Source of the DNA: Emiliania huxleyi CCMP1516
Taxonomy: Eukaryota; Haptophyta; Isochrysidales; Noelaerhabdaceae
Length of the DNA: 64,000 nt
Assembly: GCF_000372725.1 (NCBI RefSeq)
Contig: NW_005197198.1
Coordinates: 388,609-452,608 of the forward strand
Reading direction: 5' to 3'
The number at the start of each line of letters is the position of its first letter. The stretch's first letter is position 1. This document shows, in pieces, positions 1-11,238 of the stretch. Both the position numbers and the translations under genes were made by a program. Below the pieces are notes generated by a model. It saw only the letters and a list, made by a program, of their open reading frames with translations. It did not search any database and had not been told where the DNA came from.

Positions 1-118
1 TACGCGGGAAAAGGAGCTGCATTTTCCTACTCGAAAGTAAATGGGCGCCTCTCCACCTCGTAGTTAAAATGTACTCGGGGGCACAGCCACAGGACGCCCC
101 CCCCCCCCCCCCTCTCAT
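1..118. repeat. Dispersed composite repeat, copy at left edge
   Basis: About 115 bp here recurs almost unchanged at 21537-21655: both contain gcgggaaaaggagctgcatt, a stretch ending tgtactcgggggcaca, then a run of C. The last part is echoed more weakly near 5000-5025 (gaactcgggggcac). At 21.6 kb the same sequence lies just beyond the stop codon of the beta-helix gene. Here it precedes a coding exon, so it is a mobile or duplicated module and not tied to one gene. It may extend past the left edge. No coding capacity is seen, and I do not recognise the family. Confidence 0.75.
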
Positions 119-406
119 GAGAAGCTTCCGCACGCGCACGTCACGCCCGACGAGGCGCTCGGCTGCCTGCGCTTCGGATACGAGCGAGAGCGGGGGGCGG
201 CCGTCCCGGCCATTGCGGTGGTGCAGCTCCCTTGCTGCGGCTACGTCTGGCACGGAACCGCTCTGGGGCAACCGCCCGACGTCGAGAGGCTGGACGGGCG
301 GATCTGCGCCGCAGCGCGGACGGTGCGGGAGTGGAGGGACGTGTCGGCGCACTTCAACTTTGGCGCCTCCGCGCGCGGGCTGGGCGCGAGGACCGCGGGA
401 GGGTAG
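113..406 (+). CDS. 3'-terminal coding exon of an unrecognised protein (partial)
   Basis: An open frame with strong G/C third positions runs from about 113 to a TAG at 404-406. It begins after a C-rich tract ending in AG at about 121, which would serve as an intron acceptor. The encoded tail has an unbiased amino-acid mix (for example HVTPDEALGCLRFGYERE), unlike the Arg/Pro-rich noise frames around it. No family is recognised. The upstream exons would lie left of the window, or beyond the repeat that now abuts the exon, in which case this is a gene fragment. Start and function are unknown. Confidence 0.45.
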   Translation, partial: SHEKLPHAHVTPDEALGCLRFGYERERGAAVPAIAVVQLPCCGYVWHGTALGQPPDVERLDGRICAAARTVREWRDVSAHFNFGASARGLGARTAGG

Positions 407-1467
407 CGTTGGGAGAGAGAGAGAGATTTTTAGCAATACCAAACAACTCTAACGTTGGCCGTTGTCCAACAACTAAAACGGCGCGGGCGTGTTTGCTGTC
501 GTTCTTCGTTTTCTACCTGTGCCGCCACGTGCATCTCGTCTTGGAGCTTATAGAGCCGCGCGTATTCAGTGAGCTCAAATGGCAGCAGCTCCCAGTCGGG
601 CCCGCACGGCCAAGAGGAAGAAGGGCGGAAAGAATTCGCTTGCCCGCCCGCCCGCCCGCCCGCCCGCCCGCCCGCCCGCCCGACCACCCATTCCCATCAC
701 CATCTCACATACCTTCATATAGGCGCTCGAGACCTCCTCTCGCTGCCTACTCGCTGCCTCTGGGGAGGAGGGGAAGAAGTAGGGTTGAGCTAGCCTCGCC
801 TTCCACCGAGGCCCCTCCCCGAAAGGGCCAGTATTAGCCACATGAAACCGAGACCCCTCCCCACCGCCCCAATCCCCCCACCCCCTTGCTCCCCTCCCCC
901 CCTCGGGAGGGCCGAACTGAGGCGCCCGTGGGGACCCCGCAATTCCCTCCCCCCCTCGGAGGGCCGGACTGAGGCGTCGAGGGCCCCGCTCTTTCCCTCG
1001 CATAGCGGCCACTCTTCGGATCGCTGGTCGAGCGACCCGGGGGATGCCCCGCGCGCCTGACCCAGGCGCGAAAACGAATCTGCGAGGCGTGGCCGCTCAC
1101 GCGGCCCGATGGGGAGGAACGGGGCGAGCCCCCTCCAACCCACCCGCGCTAGGTCTCGGGGGACGAAGGGGTCACACCCGACGACCTCGGGAACTAGCCG
1201 GGGCAGTCGGAGAAGTGGCAACTCCGTGCACTGACGGTCGGCCGCCAGAAAACACGCCTCCGTGGCTCGGGTTACACCAATCCTCGCTACCCAACGCGGC
1301 CAAAGGATAGATCTATCCACCTCGAGAGAATTCGCCGACATCCGCGGTTTTTGATCTCGGTGCTCAATCCCGATGGGATCCCATGCTCCAGGCCTCCTGC
1401 ATCACTCCCAAGCGAGGCCGTCTCTCCTAGCGAGGCGTTGCGAATCGTGGGACGAGGAGCCTAAGCG
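407..1467. other. Intergenic; simple and imperfect repeats
   Basis: No convincing coding frame is seen. A GCCC tetranucleotide run lies at about 642-683. A C-rich pair of imperfect direct copies at about 885-985 shares cctcgg-agggcc-ga-ctgaggcg. At 411-445 a gagagagattttt-agcaatacc motif recurs at 36488-36530. The end of the interval is the 5' flank of the CXXC gene. Confidence 0.5.
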
Positions 1468-3919
1468 ATGCGCATTTTGATGCGCCGATGCAACCGATGT
1501 AGCGGCTGCTGCGCGGTGAATTGTGGGCTCTGTCGCGAGTGCCAGGACAAGCCCGCTTTCGGTGGGAAGGGTATCAGAAAGAAGCTGTGCCGTGCACGCA
1601 GGTGCCAAAATCCCCAGAGCGCCAAGGCTGCCGCGGCCAAGGCTGCCACCGTCTCGCGCACAGCGGACCTGTTGGAGCTGATGCTTCCAGGCGGGAGGCA
1701 GGAGCTCGTTGATCGCGAGTTTGCAGCACCCGCCCTTCCGACCGCCACCGCCGTCGCCGCCACCCATGCCGTCGGGGGCTCGGTTGCCTCTTCTTCGCCC
1801 CCCTCGCCGACGTCAGCAGAGCTCCTGGAGCGGGCGCGAGCGCAGCTGGTGCCGCTCGGAAGCCGGGGCGTGCCGACCAACGACGCGACCCCGTCGTTCT
1901 GCGCCCTCTCTTCCCCGAACTGCGACTTCGCCGTGACCGCCGGGACTCCCGAGGCTCGCGACACCACCTCGGAGGCTCTGCGCGTCCTCGCTGCCTTGTG
2001 CGATCCTCACGCCGACACCGATGCCAGCGGCGGCAGCAGCGGCGGCGGCGGCGAGGAGGGCGGCGGCGGCGGCGAGGAGGGCGGCGCGGGTGAATGCCGA
2101 GGCGACTATGGGGAAGCATCGGACCGGTGGGATCGCGGCCCGCAGCCTGAGGATGAGATGGAGGAGCTCCTCGGCGAGCTGCTCTCCTCGCTGGAATCCG
2201 ACGACCTGTTGTCGCAGCCCTCGGTCTCGCCCTCCACCTCGCTGGGAGATGCTGCTTCTACTACTACTACGTCCTCTACTACGACTACTGCTGCTACTAC
2301 GACCTCCTCGCCGGGAGAATCGACTCGTCCCGTCTCGTCCCTCACTCCGCTGCAAGCCAGCTGCCACCGGATCGGCTCCCTGATCGAGCTTGAGTTCCGA
2401 TCCCTCGCTGCCGGCGCGGACTTGCCTCGCGAGCAGCAGCTGCGCCTCTTCGGCGCCGCCGCCGCCGATCGCAGTGCGGTGCTCCTCCGCCTCCAGGCAG
2501 TCCTCCACGCCATGGTCTCCAATCTCGCCACCTCTTCCGCCGGGAGCAACGATCCCGCAGCAGTGGCTGCAGTGCTGCGCATCGTCACGGCCGCAGAGGT
2601 GACACTAGCGGACGGCAGCGACTTGCCCGTCCCCCCGCCGCTTCTCCCTGCGTTGGCGGCCGCAATGCGCGCGGCGGCGGCTCGGCAATCTGCCCTGGCG
2701 CCAGTGCCTTCGCCGCTTCCGTCGCCTCCCGAGCCGACCCTGGCCAACAGCCCCCTCACAAAGAGCCCACTGCTGTCGCTGCCTAGGAGGAAGCCTCGGA
2801 CCGGCAGGCTTGCGACGCCGGGTTACTTGGTGGCCGCTCTGGGCCGGCGCGTCGGCGGCTCGGTGCGGTTCTGGGCACGCCACAGGCTTCTTGGGCAAGG
2901 CTTGCCGTTGCCGGGAGGGGGCGTCTGTGGGTATTCTGCGACGCCCGAGAGGGTGCAGGCTGGCGCGCTGTGCATCTTTTGGTGCCAGATCTTGTTGCTG
3001 CGCGCGGCGGAGGAGCGGGGCTTCTTGACCGAGACAGCAGACGGGTGTGGGCTCGCTTTTCCCCCCCGAAACTCCCCCTGAAACCCCAGCCCGCGCTCGC
3101 GCACCCGCCCCGCCCACGCCCCCACTTAAGTCCCACCCTGACTCCACCCCTCTCCTGTGTCGCTTGCGCCCGCCTCCGCCTCTCAATCTGCGTGAAGCCT
3201 CCCCCCGCGTTGAGAGGCGTCGCGAATCAACGTGTCCTGCTCTCTGGCTGCGCCGCAGGTGGACGCCTTTGGGGGACGGCGAGGGGTCCAACCTCATCGC
3301 TTCCGTCTCCACCCTCGCCGTGGTACTCTTGGGCGGGAACTTCTTCCGCGTGGCGTTCGGCATGCGCGCGGCCGCGCGACGCGCGCGCTTCCTGGCAAGG
3401 GCGCAGCTCTTCACTTGGGGCGTGTGGACTTGCACGAATGTCGCGCGGCTGCTCAAGGCCTTCCTTCGGCAAGAGGAGGAGCTGCTAGAGGACATCGAGA
3501 GCGTGCTGGGCGCCATGTGCGTGCGGCCGCGGCCCTGCCCTGGTACTCCCCGCTCATTTACGGTTTGCACCGTGGCCCGGCATGATAGGTGCAGCGACCA
3601 GGGTGAGAGCGCGCTTCAGCAGTCCGTCCTAATCGAGCTCGGCCTCCTCAGTCCACTCCTCGGCCGCTCCCTCCGGATCCCCGCCGGTTTCATGCTTGCC
3701 AACATTGGCCTCACTCTCATGTCCGCGGGACGCCTCGGCTGGCTCTTCCCCTCCCACTCCTACCCGACTCGCATGGCCCACTGCTTGATCGCGCCCTACA
3801 TTGGCTCGTTCGTGGCCAGTGCGCTGCTTCTCTGCGCCACCGGGGTCCTGCCTTGGCGGGCGCGCGCGGGGGGGGGGGAGTCGCTAGGCTCGCCACGAGG
3901 TCCGCACAGAGCAACTTGA
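1468..3919 (+). CDS. CXXC zinc-finger protein with C-terminal membrane segments
   Basis: Exon 1 (1468-3044) starts with a CXXC-type zinc finger at residues 6-48: the cysteines are spaced as in CxxCxxC...CxxCxxC, followed by FGGKGIRKKLC and RRC. In DNMT1, MLL and CFP1 this domain binds unmethylated CpG. A long Ala/Ser/Gly/Thr-rich linker follows, with codon-repeat tracts at about 2021-2095 and 2255-2305. A GT-AG intron (3045-3258) keeps the frame into exon 2 (3259-3919), which has four hydrophobic stretches (about 3295-3360, 3390-3450, 3655-3740, 3775-3860). The spliced length would be 745 aa if there is no second intron; a further small intron at about 3517-3620 is possible. A DNA-binding finger joined to membrane segments is unusual, so two adjacent genes remain an alternative. 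The finger itself is clear. Confidence 0.7.
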
Positions 3920-5522
3920 AGCCGGGTGCACATTGCAGAGAGTCAAGAAAGCTACCCTGAACGCACAGAACTCGTACGAAAAATCAGAAGGGGGCGGAAG
4001 CCGCGGAATATGGGTGCCTAACGTTAATTTGGGGCGCCTAAGCCCTAAACAGTTGTTGTGGCTGAAATCCTCAACGTTGTTCGAGTGTTCGCCCCAGCCG
4101 CCAGCCCCATGGCCATGCTGTTACTGTTTGTTACACTGTTGTTACTAGATTGTTGTTCAGGACAGCGGCCAGCAAGCAGAAAATGGCAATAAAAACCAAA
4201 AAAAATCCCGGGTATTTTCGGGTATTACACGCGGGCACTCGCACTGAACACTAGAGATCGTCGTGGGTCACTGCCAGGCCACCGGGGGCCATCCTTACTG
4301 TTGTTCAGACTTCAGTCGGCCTGACGGTATACTTTTCTTTGTTTGTGTTTACATAAACGTTGTGTGTGTGAGAGAGATTTCTTGTGTGTGTGTGTGTGTG
4401 GAGCACAGACCTTGCTTGTTTGTTAATTTGAGAAGAAAATACGCATCTACCCCCGGGGCTAGGGCTCTCTTGCCCGCAACCCGATGCCAATCATCCGGCC
4501 CGCTGGGTGCGCTTCTGAGCTCCCCGGCCCTGGATGTGCGGTTGATGACTGCACTCCAAGTGCTCCAAGTGCATCTGCACGCTGGTCTCCCCCTATAGCT
4601 ATCTAGTGCGCCGGTCATCTACCCCCGGGGCTAGGGCTCTCTTGCCCGCAACCCGATGCCAATCATCCGGCCCGCTGGGTGCGCTTCTGAGCTCCCCGGC
4701 CCTGGATGTGCGGTTGATGACTGCACTCCAAGTGCTCCAAGTGCATCTGCACGCTGGTCTCCCCCTATAGCTATCTAGTGCGCCGGTCCCGTGCTCAGTG
4801 TTGTTTCTTTATTGTGAGGTGAGTCGCGTCCCTCGCGGAATTTCCGCGCGGCTTTCCCTTCCTTCCTCCTCGGATCTTCTCTCACACCTTGCTAAAATAA
4901 AAACCCCATTCGCCTTTCTAGACACGGTCAGCGAACACCTCGGCCAAGAACACCTGCACCCCCATCTTCTTGAAAAGAGGCGCCCATGTTCTTTATATAA
5001 AATGAACTCGGGGGCACGGGACGCGGCACAAAAGGGGCACAAACGCCAGGCTACAAAGACGGGGAGGCACGTAGTGACGCAGGGGAGTCTAGGCGACGGC
5101 GGCGTCCTCCGACGCCGCGGCGAGCCTGAGCTCGGTCGCAATCTCTTCCGCCGCCGCGAGCTGCAGCGCGACTGACATGCGCTGGGCCTGCAGCGACCAT
5201 GTTCTTCATCCTCGCGAGCATCGCCGCCGTGACCACCACAGACCATAGCATCTCGAGCCCAACATGCACACTGGCGGGAGGGTAGAATTGGCCGTTCGTT
5301 CGGAGAAAAGCGAGAGCCGCGTTTTTACCAGTTCCGCAAGAAGGCGTCCCAGACAAATTCCGAGCTCTCACGCCGCGCGTAGGGCCCCTAGGGGCCTAGA
5401 GAACACAACCCCCTCTCTCTTTTCTCCCAGTAAGCTAAAATAAGTACAAGACAAATTCAAGCTGGAGAACCCGATAATAACGAGCGTCCCTTCGTTCCCA
5501 GGGACCCTACGCCGAGTAGCCG
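3920..5522. other. Intergenic, repeat-rich
   Basis: No supported gene. It contains a possible poly(A)-type signal (caataaaaacc at about 4188), short TG runs (4358-4402), the 172-bp tandem duplication at 4444-4787, and a piece related to the left-edge repeat at about 4960-5030. The last 120 bp is AT-richer (agctaaaataagtac) and is probably the 5' flank of the transporter gene. Confidence 0.55.
4444..4787. repeat. Perfect tandem duplication, 2 x 172 bp
   Basis: Copy 1 is 4444-4615 and copy 2 is 4616-4787. I see no difference between them, so the duplication is recent or homogenised. A diverged relative of the central part (cccgctgggtgcgcttc ... ctccccggccctgg ... gcactcc-agtgctccaag) lies at 21358-21440, next to the hairpin array and the left-edge-type repeat. 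The unit is therefore part of a dispersed composite repeat. No coding capacity. Confidence 0.9.
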
Positions 5523-7019
5523 ATGGTTGAGCCCTTGAAGGCTGTGTCCCCGCCCAAACTCATCATGCGGTCCTCGCTGCGGGCGTTCGGGCCGGACGGG
5601 GCATTCCGGGAGGGCCTGCGCAGCGCCTTCAACCTCGAGCCCTCTGATGTCGGCCCACTGAGGCTGTCGGCGCTCGGCGGCTGTGCAGTCATTGCGGCGT
5701 ACGGCATTGCAACTCCGCTGCTCGAGGTGGTCGCGCTCAGCCTAGGGATAGACCTCCTGCCGCTTGTCCACGTCGGCCAGACCTTTTTATGTGTCGCCGT
5801 GAACCCTCTCTACCAGTACGCCCAGCGCTGGGTGCTGCCCATACGGCTCATCGGCATCGCCTATCGCGTAATTGCGACGCTGCTCCTCGCTTTGACGGCC
5901 CTCGCCGCGTCGTGGCCACACAGTCGCGCGGTGGCCTACTGCCTGGCCGTCTACGGCGGCATTGTCGCCGTCTACCCGCCCGTGCTGTACGACTCGTTCC
6001 TCGCGTCGGTGCACACGCGGCCAGAGGCAAAGCGGGTATACGGCATCATATATTTCGCGAAGCAGTCGGGGTTGCTGCTCGGATCGTTCGTGGCAGGGCT
6101 TCTATTTGAGCGCTTCGGCCCCCAAATTACTTTGGTCGCGTGCGCGATGTATGAGGCCACCGTGCACCTGGTGCACTGCCGCTCTGCGTCTTTCGATGAG
6201 GGTGAAGAGGGAAGTGAGGGCGCTGAAAACGGCAAGGGAGGGGGAGGCCGCTGCGCTGCCGGCAGTCACGACGGCCGTGGTGACGACAGCGGCGGTCACG
6301 CTGACTGCGATGCTCCGGACAGCCAGGCTAGCGGGGCGCGGGCCGAGTCGTGCTGCTCCTTTGCGTTTGGCGGCGTGTGCATCATCGCCAGGGACAGGAC
6401 GCTGCGATGGCTCGCCGCCCAACATTTCGTATCGGCCATGATCACCAGTGGCATCTGGTACGAGCGCGCAGAGCTCCTGACCAGCGGATTCGCGTCCGAC
6501 GCTGAGCGAGTCGAGGTGATCGCGAAGCTCCAGCTAGCGTACGGCGTCATCACGCTGCCCGTGCAGCTGCTGCTCTTCGCGCGGCTCATGCGAAGTTGCG
6601 GGTACCGCAGCATGCTCGCCGTTACGCCCTGCACCCTGATCGTCGGGCTCATCACCTCAATCGTCCACCCGGGACTGGCCGCCATCCTCGTGCTCGACAC
6701 GCTGCGCAGAGCCAGCGACTACTCGATCAGCATGCCCGCGCTCGACACGCTCTACTGCGACCTGCACAGTGACACGCTCTGGCTCGGAAGGCCGGTGATT
6801 AAAACCCTCATCGGCCCCCTGGCCACGCTCTGCGCCGCCGCCGTCTTTACCCTGTCCTGCCTGGTCGGCGTCCAGCCACGGTACCGGCAGTGCTGGCTGC
6901 TCCTCTTGTCTCTGGCCCTGACGGCGACCCACTGGCGGTTGAGCGTGCTGGGCGGCCGGTCGGAACGTCCGACGAGCGAGCTTGAGAAGCCTCGACAGGT
7001 GCTGGGTGTGTTCGTGTGA
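5523..7019 (+). CDS. Polytopic membrane carrier, MFS / nucleotide-transporter-like
   Basis: Single-exon ORF of 498 aa with about ten to twelve hydrophobic segments split by a hydrophilic Gly/Ser/Asp-rich loop at residues 222-280. The N-half contains KRVYGIIYFAKQSGLLLGS followed by FERFGP, an MFS-like loop pattern. The C-half contains RRASDYSISMPALDTLY, which resembles the R..YS..PA...L signature of the ATP/ADP-translocase-like (NTT/AAA) branch. The substrate cannot be read from sequence. The first Met (5523) is taken because the preceding DNA is AT-richer and frame coding bias begins there. No introns, unlike most neighbours. It could equally be an uncharacterised MFS porter. Confidence 0.7.
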   Translation: MVEPLKAVSPPKLIMRSSLRAFGPDGAFREGLRSAFNLEPSDVGPLRLSALGGCAVIAAYGIATPLLEVVALSLGIDLLPLVHVGQTFLCVAVNPLYQYAQRWVLPIRLIGIAYRVIATLLLALTALAASWPHSRAVAYCLAVYGGIVAVYPPVLYDSFLASVHTRPEAKRVYGIIYFAKQSGLLLGSFVAGLLFERFGPQITLVACAMYEATVHLVHCRSASFDEGEEGSEGAENGKGGGGRCAAGSHDGRGDDSGGHADCDAPDSQASGARAESCCSFAFGGVCIIARDRTLRWLAAQHFVSAMITSGIWYERAELLTSGFASDAERVEVIAKLQLAYGVITLPVQLLLFARLMRSCGYRSMLAVTPCTLIVGLITSIVHPGLAAILVLDTLRRASDYSISMPALDTLYCDLHSDTLWLGRPVIKTLIGPLATLCAAAVFTLSCLVGVQPRYRQCWLLLLSLALTATHWRLSVLGGRSERPTSELEKPRQVLGVFV

Positions 7020-8597
7020 ACGGTGCCGCGTGGACCCGAGACACGTGCTGGGCCGTCGTCGCCCTCGGAGTCGGCAGGATCGGGCATAGAGGAGGAGGAA
7101 GAGACAAGGCCACGGCTGAGCAAGAAGAAGAGGCAGAGGGGCTCCGAAGCCGTCGCTCAACCGGCGGAAGGCATACAAAAGGGAGAAGAGGAGAGGTCCC
7201 CCCAGGGAAAGGAGGGGCGAGACCTTGCGAAGCGGACTTGAGAGGGGGCGTTTGATGAAGTACGTGTATGTGAGTATGTCTAGTGTGTTCATTAGTACGT
7301 GTGTGTCCATGGTGTTCATTAGCTCCGAGTAGAGGGTGCGTTCCGCTGCTTTGGGGGAACTCGGCGCGCGGAACTATCGCGCCGCCCAGCCGTGCAGCCC
7401 AGCCGGAGGCGGGCCGCAAGCGGCCCAGCCGCCCGCCCGAGCGGTCCCGTCTCCCGAGCGCCACACGGAGGCACCAGCGGCCTCACACCTGCACGTTTTG
7501 ACCTCGACGTAGCTCCGCAATCTCGATTGAATCTCGATGCGCTCTCCACAAATACTCGCTGGAGCCTCCAAACCAGAGCAGTCCGTCACGACACACGCGT
7601 GCCCACCCTCTCGGAGATATCCAGAACGCCCCGGATCGTCTCATTTCGTAGCCACTTGTTTGTGCATTCACACATTACACGCGTGAATCGCCTCTCGGCG
7701 CCGGCGGACGCTTCGCTTCGCCGAGGGCTCGCAGCTTCGTGAGAGCCCTCCCAGGCCGCCGGCTGGTCTCGAGCGCGGCCGGCGCACGCCGGCCTCCGCC
7801 GCACCCCGCCGCGTGGCGGAAACTAGCGGGGGCGGCCACGGGAGAAAGCGTTGCCTCTCCCTTGGGTTGTCCGTTTTCTTTCTTTCTTTTCACGTCATCC
7901 AGCTCCCAGGACCCAGCCTCCACAGTATCTGGCATGTTGTGCGAGTATATGGGACTAGTGTGGGACCTGCGGCGGTACCCGTCTCTGTTTTTCGGGCAGT
8001 GAGAGACGCAGGATCTGCACGCCAAAGTGGGCCACTCATTTGCATTTTGGTTTTGGGTTGTCGGAGATCATCCATCAGCACTCATGTCTCATCAGTCAGT
8101 CACGTCAGTCAAAGCAGTTCGTGGCACTCATCAGTCAGTCACGTCAGTCAAAGCAGTTCGTGGCACTCATCAGTCAGTCACGTCAGTCAAAGCAGTTCGT
8201 GGCACTCATCAGTCAGTCACGTCAGTCAAAGCAGTCGTGGCACGTGGAGCAGTCGCTGCATGCAACGGCGCCGCCACACGCTCCGGACGACCCCGACAAC
8301 CGACACACCACGCACAATGGGAGGCTATCGCGCACGATCGGGCATCGCGCCGCAAACAACTCGCCGCACAGATGGGGGGGGAGGCAGAATCCCACACACA
8401 CCGGAGCAGCACAGACACCTTACACGTCAGCGCTCGCTCGATGTGGCCGGCGCTCTCCCCTCGGTCCTATCTCGCCTTTTCAACGGCGGCGTGCGGCCAC
8501 GCGCCGCGCCGAGCCGGTCTCGGCGGGAGACCTCGGAGCCGCACGCGATGCGGGCATGCGCGATGGCTCCGTTGGCTCCGTGCCTAAGGCAGATCGA
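7020..8597. other. Intergenic
   Basis: Only low-quality frames. It includes a cttgggttgtccgttttc element with CTTT repeats at about 7860-7890 (relatives at 28.4, 46.8 and 61.1 kb), a 20-base motif gttgtgcgagtatatgggac at 7934-7953 that recurs inverted at 15280-15299, and the 39-bp array described separately. Confidence 0.5.
8090..8243. repeat. 39-bp tandem array, about 3.9 copies
   Basis: Three full units (8090-8128, 8129-8167, 8168-8206) and a partial fourth. The unit begins catcagtcagtcacgtcag and ends gttcgtggcact. Because 39 is a multiple of three, all frames stay open across it, which makes long spurious ORFs here. Nothing ties it to a gene. Confidence 0.9.
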
Positions 8598-9285
8598 TTA
8601 GGGTGTGAGCTGCGGCAGCCACCGTTTCTGTACCCGCTCGATCACGTGCAGGCCGTCGGAGGCCGCGCTGGATGGCCCAGGGCCGGCGGCGGTGAAGGCG
8701 TCCGTCGATGAAGGGATGTCGTCGAGGGAGCCATCGTCCTCCGCGGCTGGTGCACCAGTCCAGTTGTCGGAGTTCGAGATCGCAGTCGCCCGTTGACGAA
8801 CTCACGGAATGTGAGCGACTTGGTGCACGCTGGGTCGAGCATCATGACTCGCACCTCATCCTGGGCGAGGAACTCGCCCAGGGACCAGCTGTTGGCGTCG
8901 CCGTTTTGATCGAGCTGCATCCACTGCATGGTTTCGTAGTCAAGCGTAAACGCCCAGGAGTTGGTGCCTGGGTGACTTGCTGATGAGAGCGCCTTCCAGG
9001 CGGGTAGTCGTGCCCCTCACCTACGGTCATACGGCGGCGTCAGAGGGGGGAAAGGGGCGCGAAGCGTGAACATGGAGGCAAGCAGGTTGGTTTCTGCACC
9101 TGGCCAAAGCCGGCGACCTCGAAGTTGTCGTAGCTTGTGCGGATATCGCTGAGCGTGAGAGGGACCGGATCGGCAGCAGCATGGGCGGCCGCGTCAGCGG
9201 CCGGAGAGGCCGGAGAGCCATCCGACGGAGGCCGGTCGTGCATCGGCGCGTCAGCCGCAGGGGCCGGGGGGGCGGCGGCATCCAT
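8598..9285 (-). CDS. Small acidic EF-hand-like protein (three exons)
   Basis: On the minus strand exon 1 (9285-9105) encodes an Ala/Pro-rich head then LTLSDIRTSYDNFEVAGFG. A GC-AG intron joins it in frame to exon 2 (from 8967), which contains MQWMQLDQNGDANSWSLGEF: an EF-hand-like loop with one extra residue compared with the canonical 12. A further exon ends with EDDGSLDDIPSSTDAF and ERVQKRWLPQLTP before a TAA at 8598-8600. The exon 2/3 junction (about 8735-8806) is inferred only. If real, a calcium-binding role is possible, but the loop is non-canonical and may not bind. Confidence 0.5.
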
Positions 9286-9447
9286 CGCTGCGGGTCGCTG
9301 CGGGCCGACGATTGTGGACTGATCGATCGTGGCGGGCGGATTTCGGCTGGGACGTTCTACGGTTAAACCAAGAGCGTCGGCGCGGACACGAGAGACTTAT
9401 AAGGGGAGACAAAAGCGTCGAAAATGTCCCAAAAAAGCGTGTCTGAG

Positions 9448-9588
9448 TTTGTGGCAGCCCCACAGCCGGCGCGCGCTGCCGGGAAGCACCGCTCGCGTGT
9501 CGGCGGCACTCCCTGGCACCCAGTGAGTGCCGCGAACCGACCAGACCGAATAGGCTCGACGCCGCGCTCGCTGTGGGGCTGCCACAAA
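9448..9588. repeat. 141-bp element bounded by perfect 18-bp inverted repeats
   Basis: The 18-mer tttgtggcagccccacag (9448-9465) is exactly inverted at 9571-9588, with 105 bp between. The size and termini are MITE-like. I see no clear target-site duplication and no coding capacity. It may instead be a transcribed hairpin. Confidence 0.75.
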
Positions 9589-11238
9589 GTCGCCGCCGAG
9601 CGTGCCATCGAAGGCGTCCCGGCGGCGGTGATGGAGTGTGAGACCTGAGGCTGCGGAGGTGACGCCTGAGGTACCGGGCCGTGCACGGCGACTCAGCCGG
9701 CGACCACCACGGGCTCAGACGAGACTTGTCGACGCGTTCCGGCTCAGCTTCACCGTGGTCCTCGGGCGTCTGTCGACGTCAGGACCACCCATACAGCTCG
9801 CGGGTTTGAGGTCGCAAGAGCCAAGATGGTGGCGTTTGGACATCCCAACCATCACACAAGACAGCCTGTAGGTGGTGGCGGGACGGCGCAGTGTTTGTGG
9901 CACTCGGCAGTAGGCACCCGCGGCACGGCCCCGCTGTCGGCTCTCGCTAGGGGGAAATACTGAAAAATGGGACCCCCCGGACGGACCTTGCTTTCATACC
10001 GAGCGTGAAGAGCTGAGTCTCAGCTTTCAGACCCTGCAAAAATCATTGAAAAATATTAAGATGGTCCAGAATGGTGACCGAAAGACTCCGGCGCCGCAGC
10101 GCTCGCGCTTGCTTTCCTCGCAAATGCGACAAGTGAGGCCGCTGAACCGGCTGGCCTGGGCGTGCAACTTTAGTCGGCCTCAGTGGCGCGTGTTCTCACC
10201 AGAACAGTGCCTCCGCGGCGCTGCGGCGGCGCCCGAAAGGCCGATCCGACCCGGCAGCCCCCCGGAGCGTGCATCCAAGCGTCCGCCACCGCCGGCTCAG
10301 CCCCGGCTCGACATGACTCTGGCCCGCGCGGGGTCGCCGACGGCGCCGAGTCGGCGCCAGAGGCACGCCCGGCGGTCGGATGGTCGCCTCGAGCGCCGAG
10401 CGGCTGCCGCCACGGTCACTTACGCTCGAGTTGCGCCAGGTGCGCCTCTCGGTGGCTCGGCGTGGCCGCACGTGCTCTCTGTAGATGTCTGATCTCGCTC
10501 AACGGTAGGCGTGCTCCGTGCTCTCGCCCGATTCTCTCCCTGCCGCCGGCCTCCGCCCCCGAGCGACCGCCGCCGCACACCAACGCTTGCCGGTATGACT
10601 GCCGTCGCTCACTCAGCCGTCCGTTTGTCCTCAGCGCTCGCACGACCGACGTTCTTCCTCCTCTGCGGCCTCGCTCGGGCCCGCTCGTCGACACGCGCAA
10701 CCAGCAGACGCCCGTGTCGGAGTTTCTGTGCCGGCTTGGAGCTTCCGTCGCTGATGGGGGCACGCCTGGCCCGGCACTCTCGCACACCATGGAGCGCGGC
10801 ACCGCGCGCGCTCACGCCGCCCACCTTTGCTGCCTGCGCAGGCTCTATCCCGGCGGCCCCACTCAGAGCACCTCACGGCTGCGCGGCGTCCGCACCACCG
10901 CGACCGGTGCGCCATCCCACATCACGCCTCTCGCCCGCGTCCACCCGCGCATACACTCTCTCACTCTGTCATGAGTAGTCTTCAATCGACACGGTCTCTT
11001 GGAGTAGTCACATCAGCACCGGCGCCGGCACAGCGCACCGCTACACTCGCCTCCGTTAGGTTGCAAACCTTTTCCCTCAACAGCCGCTTGCGCCTCACAC
11101 TATCCGATCACGTCCGGGGCTTAGCACCGAGGCTTAGCACCGAGGCCAGGCTCTTAGCTCTACGTGTGGGGGGGGGGGGGCGGGGGCGGGGGGGGAGGGC
11201 GGCGTAAGTCAAAAGAAAAGCCGTAGCGTCCAGAGAGG
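9589..11238. other. No supported gene
   Basis: An AT-rich patch (10020-10060, aaaaatcattgaaaaatatt) is followed by GC-rich DNA with open but Arg/Pro-rich frames. The piece at about 10680-10790 on the plus strand (RSGPLVDTRNQQTPVSEFL) is the most protein-like and may be an isolated exon, but I cannot find partner exons. A G-run lies at about 11167-11195. Confidence 0.4.

Noticed and set aside
642..683. GCCC repeat considered as a telomere-like or regulatory array
   Set aside because: A plain tetranucleotide run without telomeric motif or gene association.
8027..8711. Long overlapping plus-strand frames across the 39-bp array
   Set aside because: The repeat length is a multiple of three and lacks stops in any frame; there is no coding bias outside the array.
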